Positions 30,863 through 41,545 of a stretch of DNA of 64,000 nt are shown here, in pieces (position 1 is the first letter of the stretch; each line of letters begins with the position of its first letter). Below the pieces are notes generated by a model. The model was not told where the DNA came from and did no database searches. It saw nothing but the letters and a program-made list of their open reading frames with translations. Both the position numbers and the translations under genes were made by a program. Origin of the DNA: Saposhnikovia divaricata (Eukaryota > Streptophyta > Magnoliopsida > Apiales > Apiaceae); the NCBI GenBank assembly GCA_036435485.1, contig CM071595.1, positions 101,300,580-101,364,579 of the forward strand. The letters are read 5' to 3'.

Positions 30863-31330
30863 ATCTCCCCCTTTTTTATGATGATGAACGTTTTTGAAAT
30901 ACCATCTGTCTCCCCCTGTCAAAAATACTCTGACTCCCCCTGTCAAAAAACACTTATAGAAACAAATAGTCTTAGAATTAAGCATAAGCAAGTACGACTG
31001 GTGAATATTAGCAATTTAGCAAATAAGCATGAATTATCAGTAACCAAGATTCGAAACCAAACCAAATAACCAAATATTCAAAACCAAATAAAACACTATT
31101 CAAAATATACTTCTCCCCCTTTCATCAACATAAAAAGAACAAAATTAATCGTCATCAGGAATGTCCAAAAAAGAGAAAAAGAAAGAGAGAAATAAGAGAG
31201 ATATGGAAATTGATGCAAACACTACCATTAAATGGCACACGATACTAATATACCAAAAACAATTAAATCACAGATCCACAATAAAATCAATTAAGCTAAA
31301 TTACCGTAGAGCTAGTTTCAATTAGATCAA

Positions 31331-33232
31331 TCAAAGGGTGCACATACCGAGCTCTCTACGAAGCATGCAAAACCTGTCTTCAGACAAAGGCTTTGTAAAA
31401 ATATCAGCTTTTTGATTTTCAGTGGGAATAAAAATAAGCTCAATATTACCTTTTGCAACATGATCTCGAATAAAATGGTGACAAACGTCAATATGTTTAG
31501 TACGAGAATGCATGACAGGATTTTTGGAAATATTAATAGCAGATGCATTATCACAGTAAATTGGAATATTTGAAGATTTTATACCGAAATCCTTCAAGGT
31601 TTGCTGCATCCACAATATTTGTGCACAGCAACTACATGCGGCAATATATTCCCCTTCTACGGTTGACATTGCAACCGAAGTTTGTTTCTTACTGTGCCAA
31701 GCTACTAGGCAATCACCTAAAAATTCACAAGCTCCGCTAGTACTTTTTCGATCAACTTGAGATCCTGCGTAATCAGCATCTGAAAAACCAATTAAATCAA
31801 AAGATGGGGAACTGGGATAGAATAGTCCCAAGTCGTCAGTTCCCTTTAGATATTTAAACATTCGCTTTATAGCATTAAGATGAGATTCCTTTGGCATTGC
31901 TTGAAAACGAGCACACAAACATACACTGAACATGATATCGGGGCGTGAGGCAGTAAGATATAACAAGGAACCAATCATACCTCTATATTTGGTAATAGCA
32001 ACAGATTTACCATTTTCATCTTTAGTGAGTTTGGTGGTCACACTCATGGGAGTTGATTTAGGATTGACATGCTCTAGATCAAACCTTTTAAGTAAGTCCT
32101 TTATGTATTTACTCTGGTGAATAAAGATACCTGCATCAGTTTGGTTAATTTGCAAGCCAAGAAAATATTGTAGTTCACCCATAAGGCTCATGTCAAATTC
32201 TTTATGCATACAGTCCGAAAACCATTTGCATAAGGTCTCATTTGAGGATCTAAACACAATATCATCAACGTACACTTGAACTAATAAGAAATCATTATGC
32301 TTATGAAAAATAAAGAGAGTAGGATTGAGTGTACCACGAATGAAACCTGAATCCACAAGAAATGTACTGAGTCGATCATACCAACACCTGGGAGACTGTC
32401 TAAGACCATAGACAGATTTCTTGAGTTTGTATACGTAATGTGGATACTTCTCATGAATGAAACCTGGAGGCTGCTTTACATAGACTTCTTCCTGCAAATA
32501 TCCGTTTAAGAAAGCGCTTTTGACGTCCATCTGATAAAGTTTGAAGTTCTTGTAGGCTGCAAAAGCCATAAGAATTCGTATTGCTTCCAGACGAGCCACT
32601 GGAGCATAAGTCTCGTCGTAGTCGATACCCTCTTGTTGATTATAACCTTGGGCCACGAGGCGAGCTTTATTTCTGATGATATTTCCGTCTTCATCCTTTT
32701 TGTTCTTGAAAACCCAGCGAGTTCCAATAACTTTGACATCTTTTGGGGGTCGAACCAGTTCCCACACATCACAACGTTCGAATTGGTTAAGTTCCTCTTG
32801 CATAGCTACTGACCATTGTTCATTTTCCACTGCATCTTGAGCATTTTTGGGCTCGAATTCTGTTACAAAGGCATAGAATGCACAGAAGTTTCTAACCCTG
32901 CTTCGAGTAGTAATGCCTTGATTTAAATCTGAGAGGAGATTATCTGGAGGATGATTCTTCACAATTCTGGTTGATTTTGGAAGACGGATTGGACTCATTT
33001 CTTCTTCATTTGAGTTTTCTAATTGAGAATGAGTTTCTGGTTGATCTGGTGTAGAATTCCTTTCTGTTAGTGGAGTATCAGATGCCAAAGAAGATCCAGG
33101 AGATGATTGAAGAAATGTAAAATTCTGTTGTGGTGTCTCCTGTCCTGTTGGAGAATGAGGCAGTTCCTTTTCCGAAAGAGACTGTCCCTTTCCAGATTGA
33201 GACTGTTCTTTTCCTGATTGAGACTGTTCCTT
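31331..33232 (-). CDS. Copia reverse transcriptase and RNase H, open segment of pol
   Basis: This frame is open over 585 codons from MASDTPLTER and just upstream. RT motifs: WSVAMQEELNQFERCDVWEL, GTRWVFKNKKDEDGNI, KARLVAQGYNQQEGIDYDET, YQMDVKSAFLNG, VYGLRQSPRCWYDRL and the active site QVYVDDIVF. RNase H follows with FSDADYAGSQVDRKSTSG, STVEGEYIAACSC and IYCDNASAINISKNP, ending KPLSEDRF...ELGMCTL. Both domains look complete with catalytic Asp residues present. It is part of the broken pol frame (31331-34559). Confidence 0.9.
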   Translation of the reverse strand, partial: KEQSQSGKEQSQSGKGQSLSEKELPHSPTGQETPQQNFTFLQSSPGSSLASDTPLTERNSTPDQPETHSQLENSNEEEMSPIRLPKSTRIVKNHPPDNLLSDLNQGITTRSRVRNFCAFYAFVTEFEPKNAQDAVENEQWSVAMQEELNQFERCDVWELVRPPKDVKVIGTRWVFKNKKDEDGNIIRNKARLVAQGYNQQEGIDYDETYAPVARLEAIRILMAFAAYKNFKLYQMDVKSAFLNGYLQEEVYVKQPPGFIHEKYPHYVYKLKKSVYGLRQSPRCWYDRLSTFLVDSGFIRGTLNPTLFIFHKHNDFLLVQVYVDDIVFRSSNETLCKWFSDCMHKEFDMSLMGELQYFLGLQINQTDAGIFIHQSKYIKDLLKRFDLEHVNPKSTPMSVTTKLTKDENGKSVAITKYRGMIGSLLYLTASRPDIMFSVCLCARFQAMPKESHLNAIKRMFKYLKGTDDLGLFYPSSPSFDLIGFSDADYAGSQVDRKSTSGACEFLGDCLVAWHSKKQTSVAMSTVEGEYIAACSCCAQILWMQQTLKDFGIKSSNIPIYCDNASAINISKNPVMHSRTKHIDVCHHFIRDHVAKGNIELIFIPTENQKADIFTKPLSEDRFCMLRRELGMCTL

Positions 33233-34559
33233 TCAAAATTGGAAATCATCATCTGCAAAAGCTACCCAACCTCCGGCTAGATCAAGATTAGACTCATTGA
33301 AAGCAATATTAATAGATCCCTCTACTTTATTCTTATCAGGGTTATAAACACGATATGCCTTACTCGAAATGGAGTAACCCAAGAATATACCTTCAGTAGC
33401 ACGGGGATCAAATTTCCCACGATTTGGCTGAGTATCTAGAATAAAGCATTTAGATCCAAAAACTCGAAAATAGCTAATGTTAGGAGTTTTATTCTTTAAC
33501 AATTCGTAAGGGGTTTTCAATAAAATAGGACGAATTAAAACTCTATTAAGTACATAACAAGAAGTATTTACCGCTTCTGCCTAGAACTTTCGAGGCAACT
33601 TACTTTCATGAAGCAAGGTCCGAGAAGTTTCCTGAAGTGTTCTATTCTTGCGTTCTACTACTCCATTCTGTTGAGGAGTACGTGGAGCAGAAAATTCGTG
33701 TGATATGCCTCTGGTTTTGCAATAAGTGACAATGTCTTTCTCGAATTCTCTACCATGATCACTTCTGATAGTTCTCAGCTTCTTGGAATACTTAGTTTCA
33801 AGGTTAGCAATTAAATCTTGAAATTCACTAAAAGCTTCATCCTTAGTACGTAGAAACAGTACCAAAGTAAATCGAGAAAAATCATCTACTATAACAAATG
33901 CGTATTTCTTACCTCCAAGGCTTACATACCTTTAAGGTCCAAATAGATCGAGATGCAACAACTCCAATGAATCGGTTGTAGACACCTGATTTTTGGCTTT
34001 GAAAAACTTGCTTTCCTAATTGGCAAGCAGCACAAGGCTCTGTCTTTTTATATTTAAGCTTAGGTAGACCCTTGACGAGGCCATGAGAAGAGATTTTCTT
34101 TAAGAGATCCATATGAACGTGACCAAGTCTCCTGTGCCATAGGTGTTGCTGTTCTTGAATTGTAGCTAGACATACTTCTTCCTGTTGCTCATCAAAATCT
34201 AATACAAAGATATTTCCTTTTCGTTTGGCTACTAAAGGAGTCTCATTAGAATTAGTATCAATAAAGCATATATCTTTATCAAAATTAACACTATGGCCTG
34301 AGTCTGTGAGTTGACTAACACTAATAAGATTATATTTTAGACCATCAACTAATCTAACATTATTAATGGAGAATTTTTTATTACCTATGGTACCTTTACC
34401 AACAATTATTACCGTATTGGAATCACCCAGGGTAACTAATCCTCCTTCTGAAGCCACTAGAGATAAAAATTTTGATTTGTCTCCTGTCATATGACGAGAG
34501 CAACCACTTTCTATGATCCACTTATTCTTTGGAATGTGAACTTTTAAACATACCTGCAA
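31331..34559 (-). pseudogene. Copia pol: protease, integrase, RT, RNase H
   Basis: Protease NKWIIESGCSRHMTGD; pre-integrase zinc region LWHRRLGHVHMDLL to CAACQLGK; integrase core with LHLDLFGP, RTIRSDHGREF and NGVVERKNRTL (three acids present); KTPYELLKNKTPNISYFRVF; then RT and RNase H. Breaks: a one-base shift near 34000, a TAA near 33930 after DLFGP, a TAG at about 33580 where AEAVN normally follows a Trp, and a TGA near 33234 after DDDFQF. From 33865 to the end the frame is otherwise continuous. Confidence 0.88.
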
Positions 34560-34564
34560 AAAAG

Positions 34565-34565
<1 letters not shown>

Positions 34566-34634
<69 letters not shown>
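34566..34634. repeat. (TA)n microsatellite of about 69 bp at the gag-pol junction
   Basis: An almost pure TA run lying exactly between the last gag codons (RWVPKT, stop) and a pyrimidine-rich TTTTTTGCAG at the start of the protease frame on the minus strand. Confidence 0.9.
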
Positions 34635-34637
<3 letters not shown>

Positions 34638-36426
34638 TGTCTTAGGTACCCACCTTGATTTGGGTCCTGCATTGTTAGTGTCTATAATGTTATATAAATG
34701 TTTTTCTGTTTTCTTAATCCAAATTTGAGCAGTATTAGTATAACCATGCATATATGAACTATGTGGTTTAGAAGTTTGGCCCTTAATGTTACAGAACTTG
34801 GATTCCAGTGAGATATGTCCTCTTTTTCCACAATCTGTGCATTTCTCATATGGCATACTGTACTTCATAGTAGTCCTCTTCTTTGTCTTTTGAAATACAC
34901 TCTTTTTGTCTGAGTTAAAACCCAATCCTTCTTTTCCCAAAGAAGATTTTTGTCCTGCCAACATTATGTCTAATGTGCCTTCTCCATGCACGAACTTAGC
35001 CAGATCTTTCTTTAGATGATCGATCTTTTCCTGTAATTCAGAGAATTTTTGTTCTGCGTCCGCCTTTTTGCATTCAGTTTCCTTAAAAGAATATGTTTCC
35101 TGCCTTAATGTGGCTAAACAAGCATCCTTTCTTTCAATCTCATTTTTCAGATATGTATTTTCTTCAGCAAGCTTGGTCACCTTCTCATTTAGCAACTTGT
35201 TTTCCTCGGCAAATGATTCTTCTTTCACCGAATCATCTATTTCACTTAGCACTTCATTTAAAGCTTGCTTTAAATATGCATTTTTGTTACGCAACTTTCT
35301 ATTTTGTGCCTATAAAGTTAGTAAATCTTCAGAAACAAATGATTTTAAAGGAGTGGAAAATACCTCTTCGTTTTCACTAGAGCTTTCATCAAATCCAGCA
35401 AAGCACAGTTGAGCAACTTCATCATCAGAATCAATTTCTATATCAGATTCATCGTCGCTCCATGTGAGAAATGCTTTACTCTTTTTCTTCTCCTTGTCTT
35501 TATCCTTTGATCCAGAAGATTTCAATTTCGCCTTTAGTTGAAAACAATTCTTTTTGATATGACCTTTCTAGCCGCATTCGAAACAAACTTCATCGTTAGT
35601 GTTGTTTCTGAATTCCTTTTTTAATCCATGAGGTTTTTGAGTAGGTCTGCTAGCAGCTTTCTTTTTAGATAGAAACTTGAAACTTCTTTGTTAGAAGAGC
35701 AATCTCTTCATCTGAATCGTCACTGGAATCTACAATAGTTTTAAGAGCTAGAGTCTTTTTCCTATGTACTTCTTCTTCTTCCTCATCATACCTTCGAAGC
35801 TGGTTCTCAAATTCTTCTAATTCGCTGAAGAGAGTGAGTGTATCCATTTTTGAGATCAAATGAGAATCCTGTAGAGTTGTTACCTTAATAGCAAACCTTT
35901 TGGGGAGTGATCGAAGGATTTTTCTATTAATTTTTGCCTGAGGAATATATCTTTCCAGGAGAGAGATAGAATTCATAAGTGTAAGAAACCGTCCTTGTGC
36001 TTCTTTTATGCCTTCATCTTTTTCCAATCTGAAGCTTTCATAGTCGCTTAGAAGAAGATCAAGCTTGACTTCACGAACCTTTGAAGTGCCATCATGACTT
36101 ACTACAATAGTATCCCAAACTTGTTTTGCCGAAGTACATGCTGACACTTTTCGAAGTTCAGTAGCACACAGTCCATTGAGTAAAGAATTCATACCTCGAG
36201 CATTATAATTCAGAGAATTGACTTCATCAACAGTGAGATCCTTTACTGGTTTGGGTTTGCCATCCTTCATGGGAATAGTGATGCCATTTTCAACTGCATC
36301 CCATTCGTATGTATCCTTCTGGAAAAATATTTTCATAAGAAACTTCCAGTCGTTATAATTTTCTGTTCCAAGTAAGAGTGGTGGAACATTGATTGAGCAT
36401 CGTTCTTGCCAACCTGATTGTGCCAT
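34635..36426 (-). pseudogene. Copia gag, broken
   Basis: Starts MAQSGWQERCSINVPPLL with LGTENYNDWKFLMKIFF (gag N-terminal motif), a UBN2-type core (GLCATELRKVSACTSAKQVW, DYESFRLEKDEGIKEAQ) and LERYIPQAKINRKILRSLP. A one-base shift near 35680 leads to KPHGLKKEF and a zinc knuckle CFECG-stop-KGHIKKNC with a TAG inside. An acidic segment follows, then another TAG near 35300, a coiled-coil (NTYLKNEIERKDACL) and CTDCGKRGH. The C-terminus is RWVPKT. The protein would form particles and bind RNA. Confidence 0.86.
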
Positions 36427-36469
36427 GGATCTAACAAAATAAACACTTAAACAAGGGTTAAATGTACCT

Positions 36470-36481
36470 GCTCTGATACCA
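36470..36481 (-). other. Primer-binding site, initiator Met-tRNA type
   Basis: Minus-strand TGGTATCAGAGC next to the 5' LTR. Confidence 0.85.
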
Positions 36482-36483
36482 AA

Positions 36484-37335
36484 TGTAATTCAAGTAGCAC
36501 AATATATTTAACTGTCAAGTAAATGAGACTGTCTCAAATGATAAAGAGACTGTCTCTTTAGTGTAAACGATTGACTCAATTATCTAATAGAATAAGTAAG
36601 CGGCAGAAATTAAATGACAAAATAAAGTAAAGACAAGAACACCAAGAATGTTCACTTAGTTCGGCCCCTACCCAATCTATGGCCTACATCCAAGTCCCTA
36701 TGCCAACTAGCACAGAGATTATATTATTAAAACAATAATATAAAGCTTACAGTTTTCTCCGATTACAAATTTAAAGCCTCTTGGAAGAACACTTCCCTTT
36801 GACACAACTGTCACCTAGCAAACCTGCTACCTAGCCCACTGGCTACCTTTGCTTATGATTTGTAATCCTATCTAATTGCCACAACCCGGCACAAGTATGT
36901 ATAGAATGAATAAAGGTTTACAACTCAATGAATAAAACTTCTGAACGTAGTATAAGCTTGAATATCTTTGTAGAGAAGTTGTATAGCAGATGAGTGTTGA
37001 GTTGTATATTCTTCTTGTCAAAAGATCGACTTTATATAGCACTAGAAGATGTAGCCGTTAGAGATTTGAATTCCTGAAATTATAGCTGTTGGAACAAGAA
37101 TCAATCAAATGTAAATTAGTGATTAGATAACAATCAATCAGGATCATTACCAACGGCTCCATTAGGATTTGAATGACAATCAAATCACACGATATCCCTG
37201 AAAGATATCCCGAGATATATGACCTGCAATTTCAGTAGATATGGCAACCAGTAATATGGAAACACATAATCAAATCTTCCAGGATTTAATTCGAAGACAA
37301 TTCAAAAACATCATCCTAAAAACATGGGAATAACA
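36484..37335 (-). repeat. 5' LTR of the copia element
   Basis: 852 bp, partner of 30008-30862, with a minus-strand TATATAAAG box near 37030. Confidence 0.92.
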
Positions 37336-38038
37336 TTCTTATCATTTTGTATTTGCACGGAGACCAAGGCAACGAGATAGAATGAATAAATTAATTAAGG
37401 ATAGTGGGTGTAATATTGTTAAAATAAATGAAGTAGTGGGTGTAATATTGATTTTATTGTTAAAATAAGTGAAGTAGTGGGTGTAATAGTGTAAAGTATT
37501 GAAAAAGTGGAGTGAAGTAGTGGATGTAATAATGTATTTTATTGTTAAAAGTTACTATTTTTAGTAATGTAAAGAATTGGATGGAACATCCCAAAAAGGA
37601 AAGTGTAAAGAAATGAAAAGGACGGGGGAGTAACTTTTAACAATAAAATACATTATTACATCCACTACTTTATTCTACTTTTTTAATACTTTACACTATT
37701 ACACATACTACTTCACTTATTTTAACAATAAAATTACTATTACACCCACTACTTCATTTATTTTAACAATATTACATCCACTATCCTTGGTCTCCGTGTC
37801 CAAACCAAATGTAAATATTTGGTCGGGACGGAGGGAGTACTTTATTTAAAAGTGTAGTATTCCATTGAACTAAACACTAATATTATTTTATTTTATCTTT
37901 ATAGACACTCATGAAGAATGTCATTATTTATGTACTTGCACAATATACATTTAAACGATTATTGATAATTCAATGTAATGGTAATTTTTTTTTTAATTGT
38001 ACAATGCAAATGGGACATAGGGTATTTATACTCTAATA

Positions 38039-38348
38039 CAGGGGCGGAACCAGGAATTTGAAAACAAATGGAACAACTGATTAGCTTGCAAACAAATAAT
38101 TCAATGTAATGGCAATTTTTTTTAATTGTACAATGCAAATGGGACAATAGTAAGTATTTAATGTTTGTATAAGAATGAAGAATATATACTAAGTTCAGTT
38201 GGTGTGAGTCTTCATTGTTTGGTTCTAGTCCACAAACCAACTGAACTACACCAGGGCTTAGTTAAGAATGAAGAATATATATTAAGGGGATTCTAAAATT
38301 TTCACCAGGGCTGGAGCCAACCCCAGCCACCCCATAGGTCCGCCCCTG
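38039..38348. mobile_element. Small hAT-type MITE (CAGGGGCGGA ends)
   Basis: Begins CAGGGGCGGAACCAGG and ends GGTCCGCCCCTG. The flanking 8 bp CTCTAATA (38031-38038) and CTCTACTA (38349-38356) match at seven positions. It is 310 bp long and non-coding. Part of its interior (38097-38150) repeats the sequence just outside it (37965-38022). Confidence 0.75.
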
Positions 38349-38391
38349 CTCTACTACAACTGGTTTCTGCAGAAGGAAAAGAAGTCACAGC

Positions 38392-38605
38392 TAGGGCTGT
38401 AATTCGAGTCAGGCTGCTCGCGAGCAGCTCGAGCTCGAACTCGTTTAGTAAGACCCGGCTCGGCTCGAAATCGTAAACGAGTCGTGCTCGGACACGGTTT
38501 TAAGCTCGTTTATATAAATGAGCCGGACCGAGTGTGTGCCGAACTCAAATGAAACCCGGCTCGAAAATAAAAACTCGACCCGGCTCGAGCTCGTTTAAAA
38601 AAAAT
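38392..38605. repeat. Left GCTCG-word array
   Basis: Repeated GCTCG, CGAGC, CTCGAAC and CCGGCTCG words over about 210 bp inside the left end. Confidence 0.75.
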
Positions 38606-39179
38606 GAAAAAAATCAATCATTTCATGTACACATTGCACCGCTGAGTCGACTCACTGAGTCCAAGTAGATCGGTCGCGTTCCACCGCTTTTTCATTTCGC
38701 TCGTCGTCATTTCTTCACTCGAATTCAGTTTCCTTGAATAAGTTTAGTACCTGCAATCATTGTCTCGCAAAACATAATTAGGGATTTGAAAATTAGTCAT
38801 TAATTGAAAGATTGTGAGTGTGTGTATGTGTGCATATATCATATATAACTATCGATTTTGAGTATGAATCGATTGATCTATTAATGAGATTATATATCAT
38901 GAAACTCATATAAATCGATTAAAAGTTTTGGGATAATAAACATGAAGTAATCAGAAAAATAGCTGTGTTGAAATAGTGTACACACGAGATGAAATAGCTG
39001 TGTTCATTTTGTAAATATATTTTTACTAACCAACGACTGAGATTAATTCATCATATAGATGGATGGCTGACATATTAGGGTTTTAACAAATTTGGGCCGG
39101 GTTAAATGTAATAGAAGCTGGACTGGGCTGAGTTAAATGGACCGGGTCAATATTTGACCAAAAGAAATAATCAAAAAAA

Positions 39180-39780
39180 TATAAAACGTTTTTAAAAATA
39201 AATGATATTCCAAAATTTTGAAAAAATAAAAAATTAATTTGGTTGGAGATCTTAATAAAACATTACTATATTGTCTAGTACTCGTAACTAGTGCTTTATC
39301 CCAAATTATTGTTTCTACTTTTTTAAAAATATTTTTCGACGATCCAACCGCACGGATGTCAAGATATATCTAATTAAATGATATTCCCAAATTTTGAAAA
39401 AATAAAAAATTAATTTGGTTGGAGATCTTAATAGAACATTACTATATTGTCTAGTACTCGTAACTAGTGCTTTATCCCAAATTATAGTTTCTATTTTTTT
39501 AAAAATATTTCTCGACGATCCAACCATACGGATGTCAAGATATATCTAATTAAATGATATTCCCAAATTTTGAAAAAATAAAAATTTAATTTGGTTGGAG
39601 ATCTTAATAGAACATTACTATATTGTCTAGTACTCGTAACTAGTGCTTTATCCCAAATTATTGTTTCTATTTTTTGAAAAATATTTTTCGACGATCCAAC
39701 CGTACGGATGTCAAGATATATCTAATTAAATGATATTCCCAAATTTTGAAAAAATAAAAAATTAATTTGGTTGGAGATTT
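39180..39780 (+). repeat. 176-bp satellite-like tandem array, 3.4 copies
   Basis: GGTTGGAGAT starts at 39241, 39417, 39593 and 39769, an exact 176-bp period. The units share CTAGTACTCGTAACTAGTGC and ACGGATGTCAAGATATATC with few differences. A diverged dimer in the opposite orientation is at 3441-3745. Short ORFs across it are by-products. Confidence 0.9.
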
Positions 39781-39799
39781 TAACAAACAAAATAAGTAA

Positions 39800-40040
39800 T
39801 TTTCAGAAACTCGTTAGGCTCGTTTAACAACTCGTTAGGCTCGGCTCGTTTAACAGCTCGTTAGGCTCGGCTCGTATAACAAAAACTCGACCCGACTCGT
39901 ATAACAGAAACTCGACTCGACTCGTGAGGGGCTCGCGAATAGCTCGACCCGACTCGTATAACAAACGAGCCGAGTTCGGCGGGGATTTTCGGCTCGTTTA
40001 ATAAACGAGCCCAGCTCGACTCGTCAGAAAAAGCTCGGCT
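39800..40040. repeat. Right-side GCTCG-word array up to the retrotransposon
   Basis: CTCGTTAGGCTCG, AACTCGACC and related words in tandem. The array is broken by the SIRE-like insertion at 40041 and resumes at 53611-53677. Confidence 0.75.
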
Positions 40041-41447
40041 TGAAAGGCATATGACTCAGCCTATTTGTAGTTCGAGGATCCTAATCCAATTAAACTAGAT
40101 TGTAATAAGTAAATAATATCAACTGTCACAGGAATCTCAAAAGATGATAACCGTCAGAAGAAAAATCAACAAGTCAATCTATAGTTTTGATGTTTTACAC
40201 TGGAAGAAGATTCAGATATCTGATCAGGCCTCAAGGTAGCATTGAAACAAGTGGATTCATTTTCGAAGACAGAGATTTCTATTAGTGACAAGAAACAATT
40301 TCAGTACCGAATGATTGATGAGAGTGAAGAGTATAAAAGACCACAGTGTTAAAAGTCACGATGAAGAACAGAGATTGGAGTTAGTCGTTCATGAACCAGA
40401 CAGTACATCGAACGTCAACATCATGCCAGTGTATGTTCCTTATTATAATTAAGTGGTTTTCAGCGGAGTATTGACTTTTAAAGAATTTATATTAATTCTA
40501 TTTTAATTGATTAAGTCAAGTAATTAAGTTAATAAATAAATTAATTCTATCAGAATTAATATATTTGTTAAAGTGATTATTAGATTAATTAAATAAGAAT
40601 TAATATGGAAAAGAATTAATTAGTTAAATGATTTTTTTATAAGTCATTTAATTAATTATAAGCTGAAAAATATGAATGATATAACTATCAAACTGATAGT
40701 TATACCGATAGTCATATTCAGTTAAATGGAGATAGTCATATTCAGTTAAATGGAGATAGTCATATTTCATTCAAATGGTAAGTTATACCGAATGTTATAT
40801 TCATTTGGTAAGTCATACCGAATGTTATATTGACTATTTAAGTTATACCGAAAGTTATATTTAAGCTGGACAGTCATATTACATTGATTTGATAGTCATA
40901 CCGATTGTCATATTAATGTAAAATGATTGTCATATCAGTTTAAATCAAGTAATATGACTATGGCTGTGTATATAAGGCAGAAGAATGCAGAAAGATCAGA
41001 ACCAGTCGAACCAAGAACAAGAAAAATACACAGCAGTTGTTTTCTCTCTCTCTCAAGCTCAAGAACACCTTCAAATTTAATTCTGTAAATTCAAGTTCAT
41101 CTCAGTTGTAATATCCTATCCGTTGGAACTTGTTTACTTGTGATTCTTGTAATACTAGCGAATTAAGTTTCCTAGTTCACAAATTGATATCTTGATTTTA
41201 TTAACTAAATTAGCAAAGTTCATGTTGAATTTTCTAATTAGTTATTAATCCCTTGATAATCATTTGGACTGATTTTGTAACACCCCTCAAGTTAATATAT
41301 TGTTATATTCAACTTGAAATTTGTGTTATATTATTCCGCACAAAAATATTCGTTTAAGGCAAAATTATTTAACGAATAAATTTTGAGAAAATGGTATAGA
41401 TTGTATTCAACCCCCCCCCCCCTTCTACAATCTTAACGGACCTAACA
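40041..41447 (+). repeat. 5' LTR of the SIRE-like element
   Basis: 1407 bp. Tandem words GATAGTCATATTCAGTTAAATG and AGTTATACCGA lie at 40680-40960, just upstream of the TATA box TATATAA (40969-40975). A run of 12 C lies near the 3' edge. Confidence 0.93.
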
Positions 41448-41449
41448 AT

Positions 41450-41461
41450 TGGTATCAGAGC
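41450..41461 (+). other. Primer-binding site, initiator Met-tRNA type
   Basis: TGGTATCAGAGC two bases after the 5' LTR. Confidence 0.87.
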
Positions 41462-41545
41462 CTATTGATTGATACACAAATCAAGATCCTATTTTTACTC
41501 AATCAAAAATTAAGCTCGAATTTTTAACTCTCTTAAAAATTCATC

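Larger units (their letters stand above)
30008..37335 (-). mobile_element. Ty1/copia LTR retrotransposon, minus strand
   Basis: LTRs of 855 and 852 bp (30008-30862, 36484-37335; TGTAATTC to GAATAACA) are flanked by TTCTT (30003-30007 and 37336-37340). On the minus strand the order is initiator-Met PBS, gag, protease, integrase, reverse transcriptase, RNase H and polypurine tract, the copia order. LTRs differ at roughly 2% of sites by eye. Gag and pol carry frameshifts and stops, so it is inactive. Confidence 0.93.
29984..37630. mobile_element. Inner Stowaway-like MITE, split by a copia element
   Basis: Ends CTCCCTCTGTCC and GGACGGGGGAG, with TA on each side (29982-29983 and 37631-37632). The inside repeats GTAGTGGGTGTAATA. 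It is itself opened by the copia element at 30008-37335. Confidence 0.8.
29906..37837. mobile_element. Outer Stowaway-like MITE, split by later insertions
   Basis: Ends CTTCATCTGTCCC and GGGACGGAGGGAG, flanked by TA (29904-29905 and 37838-37839), as in Tc1/mariner-type Stowaway MITEs. The interior has ACACCCACTACTTCA-type repeats, as in the uninterrupted relative at 58055-58403. A second MITE entered at a TA between AAAAATAG and ACTTTTAAC. Confidence 0.8.

Noticed and set aside
31932..32772. ORFs opposite or out of frame with copia RT
   Set aside because: Shadows of the RT coding strand; no domain.
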